NCBI GenBank assembly: GCA_027214125.1
Contig: JAPWHF010000002.1
Coordinates: 186,001-250,000 of the forward strand
Length of the DNA stretch: 64,000 nt
Source: Zoogloeaceae bacterium G21618-S1
Lineage (GTDB): Bacteria; Pseudomonadota; Gammaproteobacteria; Burkholderiales; Rhodocyclaceae
Direction of reading: 5' to 3'
The notes beneath the pieces are model-generated. The model did not search any database and was not told where the DNA came from. It saw nothing but the letters and a program-made list of their open reading frames with translations. Positions 43,698 through 55,200 of the stretch are shown here, piece by piece. Made by a program: the position numbers and the translations under genes. Every line of letters begins with the position of its first letter. Positions within the stretch are counted from its first letter, which is position 1.

Positions 43698-44203
43698 CAT
43701 CGCCCGGCACCGCTTCAGTCAACGCCTTCATCGGCCTCGGCGCGAACCTGGGTGACCCGGTCGCAGCCATTGCCGAGGCCTGCGTAGCGCTCGCCGCCCT
43801 GCCAGACACCCGTTTTGTGGCCCGCTCGGGCAACTACCGCACCGCGCCGGTAGGCGTCAGCGGGCAACCCGACTACATCAATGCCGTCGCCCGGATCGAC
43901 ACGCGGCTGTCGCCGATGGCGCTACTGGTAGCACTGATGGACATTGAAGCGCGCCACGGACGCACGCGCGACTTCACCATGGCGCCACGCACGCTCGACC
44001 TCGATTTGCTGCTCTATGACCACCAGCAGATCACCCTGCCCGGCCTGCACGTACCGCATCCGCGCATGCATCAGCGGGCTTTCGTGCTCGTTCCGCTGGC
44101 CGAGCTGGCGCCCACCCGGGAGATCCCCGGCATCGGTCGGGTCGATCAATTGCTGGCCTCGGTGGCCGACCAGGTGATTGCGCCCCTGTCGCGAGCACCC
44201 TAA
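43694..44203 (+). CDS. folK: 2-amino-4-hydroxy-6-hydroxymethyldihydropteridine pyrophosphokinase
   Basis: Folate pathway enzyme that transfers pyrophosphate from ATP to the pterin. 169 residues from the ATG at 43694. Landmarks: FIGLGANLGDPVAAIAEA, YINAVARIDT, RTLDLDLLLYDHQQI and VPHPRMHQRAFVLVPLAELAP. Coupled to pcnB by overlapping start and stop. Confidence 0.95.
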   Translation: MTSPGTASVNAFIGLGANLGDPVAAIAEACVALAALPDTRFVARSGNYRTAPVGVSGQPDYINAVARIDTRLSPMALLVALMDIEARHGRTRDFTMAPRTLDLDLLLYDHQQITLPGLHVPHPRMHQRAFVLVPLAELAPTREIPGIGRVDQLLASVADQVIAPLSRAP

Positions 44204-44261
44204 GATGTCTCGGCCGGCTATTTCGGCCACTCTTTGACTCTTTCCGCGGGCCCCAACAAGC

Positions 44262-44903
44262 ATGCTCGACAAAGCCAAGTACATCGTGGTGGAAGGCCCC
44301 ATCGGCGCCGGGAAAACCTCTCTCGCCCGCCGACTGGCCCATCGCCTTGAAGCCGATCTGGTGCTCGAACAACCCGAGTTCAACAGCTTCCTGCCCAGGT
44401 TTTATCAGGACATGAGCCGCTGGGCGCTACCGACCCAGCTCTCCTTCCTCTACCAGCGGGTAGATGCGCTCAAGCGCCTGGTGGGCGACGACGTGGCCGG
44501 CCGCCGGGTGGTGTCCGACTTCGTGCTCGACAAAGACCCGCTGTTTGCCGAGCTGAACCTCGACCCGGAAGAATTCGCGCTCTACCGCCGAACCTATGAT
44601 CTCGTCGTGCCGGCCCCCATTCCCAAGCCCGACCTGGTGATTTACCTGCAAGCCAAGCCGGACACGCTGATCGAACGCATCGGCCGCCGTGGTGTCGAGG
44701 CCGAACGCCCGATTACCGCGCATTACCTTGAACGCGTGGCCGAGCGTTACGCCAAGTTCTTTTATCAATATGACGCCTGTCCGCTGTTTATCGTGGACGC
44801 CGAAATCCTGAATCCCGTTGATCAGGCAGACGACTTCGAGTTGCTGATCGAACGCCTGCGTGCCATGCGCAGTTATCGGGAATTCTTCGGCTACGCCGCC
44901 TGA
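44262..44903 (+). CDS. Deoxyadenosine/deoxyguanosine kinase family protein
   Basis: 213 residues. P-loop [20 protein letters not shown] near the N-terminus, the DRX-like segment [16 protein letters not shown] and the lid [30 protein letters not shown] are typical of the deoxynucleoside kinase family. It would salvage purine deoxynucleosides. It lies between folK and panB, and the order pcnB-folK-kinase-panB-panC is common in betaproteobacteria. Confidence 0.9.
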   Translation: MLDKAKYIVVEGPIGAGKTSLARRLAHRLEADLVLEQPEFNSFLPRFYQDMSRWALPTQLSFLYQRVDALKRLVGDDVAGRRVVSDFVLDKDPLFAELNLDPEEFALYRRTYDLVVPAPIPKPDLVIYLQAKPDTLIERIGRRGVEAERPITAHYLERVAERYAKFFYQYDACPLFIVDAEILNPVDQADDFELLIERLRAMRSYREFFGYAA

Positions 44904-44997
44904 TTCCAAGCCCCGAAACGGTTACATTTGTGCAATACCGCTTGTGCGATGCAACAGCTTGCGGTTTACTGCGCGCCGAGACAAAGGGAGGCCCCCA

Positions 44998-45813
44998 ATG
45001 AGCTATCTGCAAGACCAGAAACCCGTCACGCTGACCACGCTCGGCAAGATGCGCGCCGACGGCGAAAAGATCGTGATGCTCACCGGCTACGACGCGAGCT
45101 TTGCCGCGCTGCTGGAGCGCTGCGGCGTCGACATCATCCTGATCGGTGATTCGCTCGGCAATGTCCTGCAGGGCCAGAAATCAACCCTGCCGGTAAGCAT
45201 GGATCACATGATCTATCACACCGAATGCGTTGTTCGTGGCTGTACGCGGCCCTTCATCGTCGCCGACATGCCCTTTGGCAGCTACCACGAAAACCGCGAG
45301 CAGGCCATGCGCAACGCCGCGCGCCTGATGGCCGCGGGCGCCCAGATGGTCAAGCTCGAAGGCGGTGAATTCATGGCCGACACCGTGCGTTTTCTGGTCG
45401 AACGCGGCGTACCGGTCTGTGCCCACATCGGCCTCACTCCGCAATCAGTGAACCAGCTGGGCGGCTATCGCGTCCAGGGCCGCACCGATGCGGGCGCCGC
45501 ACGTCTGATGGCCGACGCCGCCGCGCTTGAACAAGCGGGTGCCGCGCTCATGGTGATGGAAATGGTGCCGGCCACGGTTGCCGCAGATGTCACTCGCAGT
45601 CTCAAATCGATGGCCACCATCGGCATCGGCGCCGGGGTCGATTGCGATGGCCAGGTGCTGGTGCTGCATGACCTGATCGGCGTGTTCCCCGGCCACAAGG
45701 CCCGCTTCGCCAAAAACTTCATGGAAGGCGCCACCAGCATCGACGCGGCGGTCACCCGCTATGTCGACGACGTGCGCAGCGCACGCTTCCCTGCCCCCGA
45801 ACACTGCTACTGA
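44998..45813 (+). CDS. panB: 3-methyl-2-oxobutanoate hydroxymethyltransferase
   Basis: First step of pantothenate synthesis from alpha-ketoisovalerate and 5,10-methylene-THF. 271 residues from the ATG at 44998, with AAAGGGAGG in front. Landmarks: [73 protein letters not shown] and [17 protein letters not shown]. Followed by panC, 20 bases away. Confidence 0.96.
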   Translation: MSYLQDQKPVTLTTLGKMRADGEKIVMLTGYDASFAALLERCGVDIILIGDSLGNVLQGQKSTLPVSMDHMIYHTECVVRGCTRPFIVADMPFGSYHENREQAMRNAARLMAAGAQMVKLEGGEFMADTVRFLVERGVPVCAHIGLTPQSVNQLGGYRVQGRTDAGAARLMADAAALEQAGAALMVMEMVPATVAADVTRSLKSMATIGIGAGVDCDGQVLVLHDLIGVFPGHKARFAKNFMEGATSIDAAVTRYVDDVRSARFPAPEHCY

Positions 45814-45832
45814 TCCGGAGCCTGGAACCCGC

Positions 45833-46660
45833 ATGCAGATTCACACCACCGCCGATAGTCTGCGCGCCGCCCGCCGTGCCGCTCGCCGGGCTGCCCTCGT
45901 TCCCACCATGGGCAATCTTCACGAGGGGCATATCACCCTCATGCGCCAGGCCGGCGAACATGCCGATGAGGTGATCGCCAGCATTTTCGTCAATCGGCTG
46001 CAGTTCGGCCCCAAGGACGACTTCGACAAATATCCGCGCACGCTGGACGCAGACTGCGAAAAACTTGAAGCGGCCGGCGTCGCTCACCTGTTTACACCCG
46101 ACGAATCGGTGATGTATCCGACGCGCCAGACCTGCCACGTCGATCCCGACCCGGCACAAGTGGCCACGCTGGAAGGCAGCTTCCGGCCGGGGCACTTTCG
46201 GGGCGTGGCAACCGTGGTGCTGAAGCTGCTCAACATCGTCCAGCCCGATGTCGCCCTGTTCGGCAAGAAGGACTATCAACAACTGATGATCCTGCGCAAC
46301 ATGGTGACCCAGCTGGCGATTCCCGTCGAAGTGCTGCCGGGCGAGACCGTACGCGCCGAGGACGGCCTCGCGCTGTCGTCGCGCAACCGCTATCTGTCGA
46401 CGGATGAGCGCAAGGAGGCCTGTCGCATCTACCAGTGCCTGACGCGCATTCGTGACGCGATCCGCAGCGGCAACACTCACTTCGATATGCTTGAACGCGC
46501 CGCCATGAGCGAACTGGCCGCCAATCGCTGGCAGCCCGACTACATCTCGGTACGCCGTCAGAGCGATCTGCAGGTGCCGCAAACGCCCAATGACGCGCTC
46601 GTCGTACTGGCCGCGGCACGGCTCGGCACCACCCGGCTCATCGACAACCTGGAAATCTGA
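45833..46660 (+). CDS. panC: Pantothenate synthetase
   Basis: Condenses pantoate and beta-alanine with ATP. 275 residues from the ATG at 45833. Landmarks: LVPTMGNLHEGHITLMRQA (HxGH motif), SIFVNRLQFGPKDDFDKYPRTL, FRPGHFRGVATVVLKLLNIVQPDVALFGKKDYQQL and SSRNRYLS. Completes the panBC operon. Confidence 0.96.
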   Translation: MQIHTTADSLRAARRAARRAALVPTMGNLHEGHITLMRQAGEHADEVIASIFVNRLQFGPKDDFDKYPRTLDADCEKLEAAGVAHLFTPDESVMYPTRQTCHVDPDPAQVATLEGSFRPGHFRGVATVVLKLLNIVQPDVALFGKKDYQQLMILRNMVTQLAIPVEVLPGETVRAEDGLALSSRNRYLSTDERKEACRIYQCLTRIRDAIRSGNTHFDMLERAAMSELAANRWQPDYISVRRQSDLQVPQTPNDALVVLAAARLGTTRLIDNLEI

Positions 46661-46710
46661 ACGCCAAACGCATACGGTTGACCTGAGTCAGCCCCCGGCG
46701 GATCAGACTC

Positions 46711-46761
46711 GGGCACGATTCAGGCGTCGACTTCTCGACGTCGCCACCCGGAATCGTGCCC
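46711..46761 (+). promoter_or_regulatory. Nested hairpin in the leader of the DGC-domain gene, ending at the start codon
   Basis: GGGCACGATTC (46711-46721) is perfectly complementary to GAATCGTGCCC (46751-46761). An inner 6-bp stem (46725-46730 with 46735-46740) lies inside. The 3' arm ends one base before the ATG at 46762. It could hide the translation start or act as a DNA operator; see the findings. Confidence 0.6.
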
Positions 46762-47163
46762 ATGCTCTTACGTGTCAGCCATCCGGAGCGCCCACTGGTC
46801 TACGCCTGTTCGGGATGCTCCAATGCCGCACAGCTCACCAACTATCTGGCCGTCAAGCTGGATCGAATGGGTTTGGCCGAGATGGCCTGCGTGACCGGCG
46901 TTGCGGCCGGTATTGGTCACGTCATGCGCATTGCCCGCTCCGGGCGCCCGATCATGGTGCTCGACGGTTGTCACTTGGCGTGCGCCCGCCAGTGCCTGGA
47001 AAATCAGGACGTCATCCCCGATCGGCACCTGATCATGACCCGGCTCAGCCCCCAAATGCGCTACCACAAGGATTACGACCCGATTGAGGCCGAAAGACTC
47101 GCCGAATATGTCGTGCTCGCTCTCACCGAAATGCGCTCGGAAACCGCCGGGCAACACGCCTGA
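46762..47163 (+). CDS. DGC-domain putative zinc-binding protein
   Basis: 133 residues from the ATG at 46762 (a GTG at 46756 is in frame but lies in the hairpin arm). Cysteine motifs are YACSGCSN at the N-terminus and DGCHLACARQC in the middle, the signature after which the DGC family is named, plus a helical C-terminus. Family function is unknown; zinc binding is a suggestion. It stands between panC and the CBS/norCB genes. Confidence 0.8.
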   Translation: MLLRVSHPERPLVYACSGCSNAAQLTNYLAVKLDRMGLAEMACVTGVAAGIGHVMRIARSGRPIMVLDGCHLACARQCLENQDVIPDRHLIMTRLSPQMRYHKDYDPIEAERLAEYVVLALTEMRSETAGQHA

Positions 47164-47204
47164 AGCGCTTTTGCGCCCGCCAGCACTTGCGCGTTTGACC
47201 GATT

Positions 47205-47219
47205 CGTAACAATCTTACG
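47205..47219 (+). promoter_or_regulatory. Short inverted repeat upstream of the CBS-domain gene
   Basis: CGTAA (47205-47209) and TTACG (47215-47219) around CAATC, about 95 bases before the ATG at 47310. Possible operator; no regulator can be named. Confidence 0.25.
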
Positions 47220-47309
47220 GTCTCAGGTGCCGGGGAATCTGCAACGCACTTCCTAAAAAACGCAGCCGCACCGAGTGCATCAGACCAATTTCAAGAGGGA
47301 TAAGACACG

Positions 47310-47753
47310 ATGACCACAACCGTGAAGCAGGTGCTTGAAATCAAGGGCGCCCATGCCCATGCCGTCACACCGAATGCCACCGTCCTTGAAGCGCTGACCC
47401 AGATGGCCGAACGCGACATTGGCGCCGTGCTGGTGCTTCAGGAAAGCAGTCTGGTCGGGATCTTCACCGAGCGGGACTATGCCCGCAAGGTCGCCCTCAA
47501 GGGGCTGTCGTCCAAGGACGCCCTGATCAAGGACCTGATGACGCCGAACGTATGCACCATCACGCCCTCGCACACTATCGACGAAGTCATGTCGATCATG
47601 ACGCAGAACCGCTTCCGCCATCTGCCGGTCGTTGATCACGGAAAGATTTGCGGCATCATCACCATTGGTGACGTCGTCAAATCCGTCATCGCCGAACACG
47701 AAGCGACCATCCAGCACCTGTCGAGCTATATCTCGGGTGACATCGCCACTTAA
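47310..47753 (+). CDS. CBS-domain pair protein
   Basis: 147 residues made of two CBS motifs (about 10-70 and 80-140) with no enzyme domain. Landmarks: AVTPNATVLEALTQMAERDIGAVLVL and SIMTQNRFRHLPVVDHGKICGIITIGDVV. CBS pairs bind adenosyl ligands; as a small standalone form it could act on an energy or redox signal. Position before norCB suggests a link to anaerobic respiration but there is no direct evidence. AAGAGGGATAAG precedes the start. Confidence 0.88.
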   Translation: MTTTVKQVLEIKGAHAHAVTPNATVLEALTQMAERDIGAVLVLQESSLVGIFTERDYARKVALKGLSSKDALIKDLMTPNVCTITPSHTIDEVMSIMTQNRFRHLPVVDHGKICGIITIGDVVKSVIAEHEATIQHLSSYISGDIAT

Positions 47754-47775
47754 GACGCAGCAATACTGCACGCTA

Positions 47776-47804
47776 CGGCCCGCTTGGCGGGCCGTTTGCA
47801 TTTG
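47776..47804 (+). terminator. Terminator-like hairpin after the CBS gene
   Basis: Stem CGGCCCGC / GCGGGCCG (47776-47783, 47787-47794) with only a short interrupted T run after it. Moderate terminator. Confidence 0.55.
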
Positions 47805-47937
47805 TGGCACCCCCCTCCCCCCGAACCACCGGAACACACCCCAAAATGCACCACTGTGCCGATGACCAATATCGGCAAAACGCGCATAACCACAAGGGTT
47901 CTACGGGAATTCAAGGAGTCGCTTATCCCCCATCAAG

Positions 47938-47951
47938 TTGACTCGTATCAA
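47938..47951 (+). promoter_or_regulatory. FNR/DNR-type box upstream of norC
   Basis: TTGAC-TCGT-ATCAA: one base off the palindromic TTGAT-N4-ATCAA core used by FNR, ANR and DNR. Centred about 80 bases before the norC ATG; a class II promoter would start near 47986. norCB in denitrifiers is usually under such nitric-oxide or oxygen sensors, but which one acts here cannot be told. Confidence 0.78.
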
Positions 47952-48024
47952 TGCCGCGACGCGGGTGTACGCGCACCATGCGCCCCAAGCTGTGCTGTAC
48001 AGCGATATCCAATGGGGAGGCTCC

Positions 48025-48450
48025 ATGAGCGGTACTTTTACCAAATCCATGGCGCGAAACATCTTTTACGGGGGTACGGTGTTCTTCGCCCTCCTGTTTC
48101 TCGCGCTGTCCTTCGACACCATGAAGGAGATTCCAAAACGCGACAACCGCGCCAACTTGACCGAATCAGTGATCGCCGGCAAGAAACTGTGGGAAGTCAA
48201 TAACTGCATCGGCTGTCACTCGCTGCTGGGTGAAGGTGCTTACTTTGCACCGGAGCTGGGCAACGTGTACCCGCGCCGCGGCCCGGAGTTCATCAAGGCC
48301 TGGATCCAGGCGATGCCCACCGGGGCCCCCGGACGTCGCCAGATGCCGAATTTCGGTTTCACCGACAAAGAGTTGGACGATCTCGTAGCGTTCCTCAAGT
48401 ACAGCTCCGAAATCAACACTGCCAACTGGCCGCCAAACATCGAAGGCTGA
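48025..48450 (+). CDS. norC: Nitric oxide reductase subunit C (cytochrome c)
   Basis: Membrane-anchored monohaem cytochrome that passes electrons to NorB. 141 residues from the ATG at 48025, with GGGGAGG in front; longer in-frame extensions would run into the FNR box and are rejected. One TM helix near the N-terminus (FYGGTVFFALLFLALSF), the CIGCH haem-binding motif, and MPNF with the axial Met. norB starts 36 bases downstream. Confidence 0.97.
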   Translation: MSGTFTKSMARNIFYGGTVFFALLFLALSFDTMKEIPKRDNRANLTESVIAGKKLWEVNNCIGCHSLLGEGAYFAPELGNVYPRRGPEFIKAWIQAMPTGAPGRRQMPNFGFTDKELDDLVAFLKYSSEINTANWPPNIEG

Positions 48451-48464
48451 TTACGGCTATCTGA

Positions 48465-49862
<1,398 letters not shown>

Positions 49863-49882
49863 TTGACCAGGCAATTTGTCAT

Positions 49883-49913
49883 AAAGGCGGCCCTTTCGGG
49901 CCGCCTTTTTTTT
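49883..49913 (+). terminator. Rho-independent terminator after norCB
   Basis: Stem AAGGCGGCCC / GGGCCGCCTT (49884-49907) with a TTTC loop, then a run of eight Ts. Confidence 0.92.
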
Positions 49914-50115
49914 AAGCTGCCAAATTCACAAGACATACGCGAAAAAAGTGTTTATCGTGCCCAACCCTTGTATGGCGTGCTGATTTCTCAAGCATTCAAC
50001 ACTCACGCCGATACTACTGATGATATGTAACGTCGAAACACTCACCCGTGCGTCGCCAACGTCTTCGCGGATTCCAATGCAGCGCGTCTGCACTCCGCCT
50101 GGAGGGCTCTCCCCC

Positions 50116-52134
50116 ATGCTTCGCCAGCTTAGTCGGCTGATCCATCGTACAGTTCAGTACAGCCATATGCCTGTCCTGAGCACCACCATCGCACTGCTCG
50201 GTCTGCCGGCGCTCGCTGACAACGGGGCGCCTGACACGCTACTCGACGCCGACATCGATACCCTCGTGCAGCTTGAAACGGTGGTCGACTCAGGACGATT
50301 CCCGCAAAAACTGATCAACGCGCCGTCACGCGTCACCATCGTCACTGCACAAGAAATAGAAGCCTACGGCTACCGCACGCTGGCTGACGTATTGCGCAGC
50401 ATGCGCGGGCTGTACACCAGCTACGACCGCAACTATCACTACCTCGGCGCGCGCGGATTCGCACGGCCCGGCGACTACAACACCCGGGTCATGATTCTCG
50501 TGGACGGCATGCGCCTCGCCGATTCGGTATACAGCCAGGGCTCGATCGGCGACGCCTTCCCGATCGACCTGTCTTTGGTCAAACGTGTCGAATTTCTCCC
50601 CGGCCCCGGCTCCGCGGCCTATGGCAACAACGCCTTGCTCGGCGTCATCAACGTCGTCACCCGCGACCCCATCCCCGGCAACCACCAGCATGTTCGCCTT
50701 GAAGCCGGCAGCAACAGACACACCGGCGCACAAGTCACGCTGGATCAGAGCCTGAATGCCGACACCCGTGTGCTCCTGTCGGCCAGCCGCACACGCTCAA
50801 GCGGCGCGAGCCACTACTACCCCGAGTTCGACAGCCCCCAAACGAACTTCGGCCGCGCCGAGCATCTCGACGGCAAAGAACACAATCGCCTCCTCGCCAA
50901 GCTCCTGCTCAAGCAGTGGCGCCTGCAACTGGTCGCCAGCCAGCGTATCAAGGCCATTCCAACCGGTGCCTTCAATCAGGTTTTCAACGATCGCCGCAGT
51001 CGCACTGAAGATGACTACCTGATGTTGTCGGCCACGCGAGAATTTGCGCTCTCCGATGACAGTACCGCAAGCGTCCAGGCCACCTACCACCAATACGACT
51101 ACGTCGGCCGCTACCCCATCGACTACCCTCCCGTCACGCTGTCGGAAGACAGCGCTCAAGGAAAACGGTTCGGACTCGAAGCCCAGTGGATCAAACGCGC
51201 GACGGACCAACACACCCTCCGTGCCTGGGGCGAGTTCTTCCACGACAGTCATATTGAACAAGGCAATTTTGATGTTGTTCCCTTCGCCGAGTACCTGGAC
51301 GACCGTCGCCAGGGGCGCCACTGGGGACTGTTTGTCGAAGACGAGTTCGCGTTCGCGCCCCGTTGGCAATTCAACCTCGGCCTGCGCTGGGACCGTCAAT
51401 GGACCGGTGACATCACCGCTCACCCACGGCTGGGCCTGATTCATCAGCTCAGCGACAGCACCACGCTCAAACTGCTCTATGGCACCGCCAGCCGTGCCCC
51501 GACCGCTTACGAAAGCTACTACGCCATTGCGGGCTTCAATACCGCAAACCCGAATCTCAAGCCGGAAACCATCCGGACACTCGAGGCGGCATACGAATAC
51601 CAGGCGGACGGTCTCCATCTTTCGGGCTCCGCATTTCGCTACCGAGTGGTCGATCTCATCGGCAGCGAGACCGATCCGAACGACAACACCGTCAGCTTCC
51701 AGAATCAGTCGCCAGCGACCGCACAAGGCATCGAACTCGAAGGCGAACTGGCCCGCATCAACGGCGACCGACTTCGCCTGAGCTACACCTGGCAGCACAG
51801 CCGCGATGACGGCACCGGAAAATCGCTGAGCAACGTCCCCCGCCACATGCTCAAGGCCAACTGGCTGGCCTACTGGACCCCAAAACTGCAATCTGGCGTC
51901 GAACTGCAATATGAAAGCCGACGCGATACGCTCGATGACGGCCATACTGGCGGGCGCACCCTCGTCAACCTCAACCTCATCAGTCGCCATCTCCCCGGCG
52001 GCGCGAGCCTGAGCGTGCAGCTCAACAATCTCCTCAACAAACGCTATTCCGAACCTGCCTCACTGGATCATCGGCAAAGCCGACTCCGCCAGGACGAACG
52101 CCAACTCTTCATCGTTACCAACTGGCCGCTCTGA
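50116..52134 (+). CDS. TonB-dependent outer-membrane receptor
   Basis: 672 residues from the ATG at 50116 (GGAGG upstream). A leader of about 35 residues with a hydrophobic core (VLSTTIALLGLPALA) precedes the plug domain (INAPSRVTIVTAQEIEAYGYRTLADVLRSMRGLY, RVEFLPGPGSAAYGNNALLGVINVVTRDP) and a 22-strand barrel; the C-terminus ends NWPL in line with terminal beta-signal rules. Substrate unknown: a siderophore, cobalamin or similar is possible; nothing local decides. Followed 150 bases later by a large c-di-GMP protein. Confidence 0.93.
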   Translation: MLRQLSRLIHRTVQYSHMPVLSTTIALLGLPALADNGAPDTLLDADIDTLVQLETVVDSGRFPQKLINAPSRVTIVTAQEIEAYGYRTLADVLRSMRGLYTSYDRNYHYLGARGFARPGDYNTRVMILVDGMRLADSVYSQGSIGDAFPIDLSLVKRVEFLPGPGSAAYGNNALLGVINVVTRDPIPGNHQHVRLEAGSNRHTGAQVTLDQSLNADTRVLLSASRTRSSGASHYYPEFDSPQTNFGRAEHLDGKEHNRLLAKLLLKQWRLQLVASQRIKAIPTGAFNQVFNDRRSRTEDDYLMLSATREFALSDDSTASVQATYHQYDYVGRYPIDYPPVTLSEDSAQGKRFGLEAQWIKRATDQHTLRAWGEFFHDSHIEQGNFDVVPFAEYLDDRRQGRHWGLFVEDEFAFAPRWQFNLGLRWDRQWTGDITAHPRLGLIHQLSDSTTLKLLYGTASRAPTAYESYYAIAGFNTANPNLKPETIRTLEAAYEYQADGLHLSGSAFRYRVVDLIGSETDPNDNTVSFQNQSPATAQGIELEGELARINGDRLRLSYTWQHSRDDGTGKSLSNVPRHMLKANWLAYWTPKLQSGVELQYESRRDTLDDGHTGGRTLVNLNLISRHLPGGASLSVQLNNLLNKRYSEPASLDHRQSRLRQDERQLFIVTNWPL

Positions 52135-52172
52135 TCCAAGCGATGGCTGGCGGACGCCACCAATCCCGTCGC

Positions 52173-52200
52173 TAAAGCCCGGGGTATTTTCTGCCGTTCA
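52173..52200 (+). promoter_or_regulatory. FliA-like promoter for the PAS-GGDEF-EAL gene
   Basis: TAAAGCCC, 12 bases, GCCGTTCA on the plus strand. Spacing is one base longer than in the chemotaxis promoters but both halves fit. Start would be near 52207, 80 bases before the ATG. Confidence 0.38.
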
Positions 52201-52286
52201 TACTCCTGCGCGCCTGAGCTTCTCTCGAAGCGCTCGGCACCTCCTCGAGCGACGATCCCGCTCATCGAACAACCGACCTGAACACC

Positions 52287-55200
52287 ATGCTCCGGCAGCT
52301 GAAACTTCGTTCGATTCCACTCAGTGTGCGGATTGCCTTTGGCGCGATCAGCCTGATCGTGCTGGCAGCATTCAGCCTGATTCAACTCATTGCCAACGAC
52401 CAGCACGCACGGCTGTTCAGCAGTTACCACACCACACTGAGCAAGACGCTTGAATACAACGGCGAAGCGCTGAAGGCCAACATTGCCGACATTCGCAGCA
52501 GCGTCGCATTCCTGGCCGGCCTGCCGCCGGTATCGGGCATCGCCCGAGCGCTCAACAATAAAGGCATCGACCCCGTGGCGGGCGGCAGCCTGGCAGACTG
52601 GCGCCAGCGCCTGGAGCAGATCATTTCGCGCTATGCCAAAAGCAATCCCAATTTTTTAAAGATCCGCCTGCTCAAGAGCAACGAAAGTTTTCAGGAACTC
52701 GTTCGCGTTGAACGCCGCGGCGGCGCCATTGTTGTCCTGCCGGCCAATGAATACGAGAACAACGCTGACATCGCTTTCCTGAAAAATGCGGCGACGCTCA
52801 CGCCGGGCAACGTGTTGCTCTCCCGAATAAGCCTCGAAGACATCGGTGTTTCGAACGAATCCCTCGCGCCCCGTTTTCTACAAGCGGCCACGACAGTCAT
52901 TACACCGAACGGCGACGTCTTTGGCATTCTGATCGTCGATATCGCGTTCAAACAACTCACCGACGCCATACTCAACAACTTGCCCGACCGTGTCGGCGCC
53001 TATCTCTCCGACAGCGAAGGCCGCTACCTCTACGCACCGGAGGAGACGCCACGCCACACACCTGCCGGCCTCCGTCCAACAACCTGGATGCAACAGTTTC
53101 CGGGGCTCGTGTTGAGCGAGCTCGACGCGCGTCGCACCACCGCATCACTTATCGACACCGACACCGGGCCGATGCTGACCATCGGCAGCACGATCCGCGC
53201 CGACCCCGCTCGACCAACACGCTCGCTCACGCTCATCTACGCACTCCCGGAAAGCGTGATCACCGAAGGCATGGCTGAATCGCAAGCCAAAGCCGTGATA
53301 GGCGTCGGCGTCGGCTCGCTGTTCGTCGCCGCGTTGCTGGTGTGGATGATTCGCCGCACTTTTGTGCCGCTCGCGCAACTGGCGCGCGCCGGCGAAGCGA
53401 TGGCGTGTGGGCACTACGACACCCCGCTGCCCGATTTGAGCGACAGCGAACTGAGCGGACTCGGCCAGGCCTTCACGGCCATGCAGACCAATATTGCGCA
53501 GCGCGAGGCCGAATTCCGCGCCGTCACCGCCACCGCCACCGATGCCTTCTGGGCGCTCGATATGAACGGCAAGATTGTCGACGTCAACCGCGCCTGCGAA
53601 CACTTGCTAGGCTACTCGCGCGCCGAACTGCTCACCTTGCGCCTGAGCGACCTCGACACCGAGAAGAGTGCCCAGGAACTCCTCGCCCAGATACGCGAGC
53701 TCGTAGCCGGTGGCGGCGGCCTGATCGTGACCGACTATCGACGCAAGAATGGACAAAAGATTCCGGTGGAGATCACCATCAGTCATTGGCCCATCGCTGG
53801 CGGGCGTCTGTTCGGATTTGTGCGAGACATCACCGAACGACGCCGCGCTGAAGAAACTGTCCGGCAAAGCGAAGAGCGCTACCGCCTGCTCTTTGCCAAC
53901 AGTCCGCAGCCCATGTGCCTGTTTGATGAAACCAGCCTGCACTTCATCGACGTCAATGATGCCGCGGTCGCCCACTACGGATTCAGCCGGTCCGAATTCC
54001 TGTCCATGACGCTACTCGACCTGCATCCGGTGCGCGACGTCCCGCGGCTGATCAAGGCCATCGAGAGCACGCCTTCCGGGCGCATGTCTGGCGAGTACCA
54101 GCACCGCACGCATGATGGACGCACCATTGATTGCGTCATGTGGACCGAGCGCATGCAGACCTATACGCGCACCGAGCGGATCGCGCTCATCCACGACATT
54201 ACAGAGCGCAAACGCGCGGAGCACAGCCTGCGTCTCTACGCCAACATTTTTGAGCGCAGCGGCGAGGCGATTGTGATCACCGATGTGCGGAACCATATTG
54301 TCACGGTCAATCCAGCGTTTACCGAACTCACGGGCTACTCGCCAGACGAAGTCGTCGGCAAGAACCCGAAAATCCTTGCCTCGGGCACCACCCCATCCGA
54401 GGTCTACAGCGACATGTGGCGTACTTTGCAAGACTTCGGTTTCTGGCAGGGCGAGTTGACCGATCGGCGCAAGGACGGCAGCACTTACCCCAAGTGGGCC
54501 GCCATCTCGGTCATTCACAACGACGCGGGCGAGATCACCCACTACATGGCCAGTTTCACCGACATCAGCGACCGCAAGGCCGCTGAAGAACGTATTCAGT
54601 ACCTCGCTCATCACGACGACCTGACCGGCCTGATCAATCGCTACAGCCTGGAACACCGGCTCAAGCAAGCCATCCACGCCACACGTCGCGAAGGCCGTCA
54701 TCTGGCGGTGATGTTCATCGATATGGATCGCTTCAAGCTCATCAACGACACCCTCGGCCACCATGTGGGCGATCACCTTCTTCAGGAAGTCGCCCACCGG
54801 CTGCGCGACTGCGTACGCGAAAGCGACATCGTGGCGCGCCTGGGCGGTGACGAATTCGTCGTCGTCACCACCTCGCTCAATGCGCCCGTCGATGCCCTGA
54901 CCGTTGCCCGCGACATTCGCGAGTCGCTCGCCCGCCCCTATCAGCACGAAGGCATTCCCCTGCACTCGAGCCCGAGCATCGGCGTTGCGGTCTTCCCCGA
55001 GGACGGGCGCAACACCGACAGCTTGATGAAAAACGCCGACACAGCCATGTACCACGCCAAGGAACAAGGCCGGAACAACGTCCAGTTCTTCACCGCCGCA
55101 ATGAACACCGCCGCGGCCGAGCGCATGGCACTCGAAACCGAACTGCGCAGGGCCCTCGAAGACCAGCAATTCGTGCTGCACTACCAGCCCCAGGTCGAAA

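Noticed and set aside
46678-46691. TTGAC-N4-GTCAG as an FNR/DNR site before the DGC gene
   Set aside because: Only one half fits the core; too weak to claim as a site.
47938-48024. N-terminal extension of NorC
   Set aside because: It would translate the FNR/DNR box and the promoter region; the ATG at 48025 has a strong ribosome site and gives a normal NorC.
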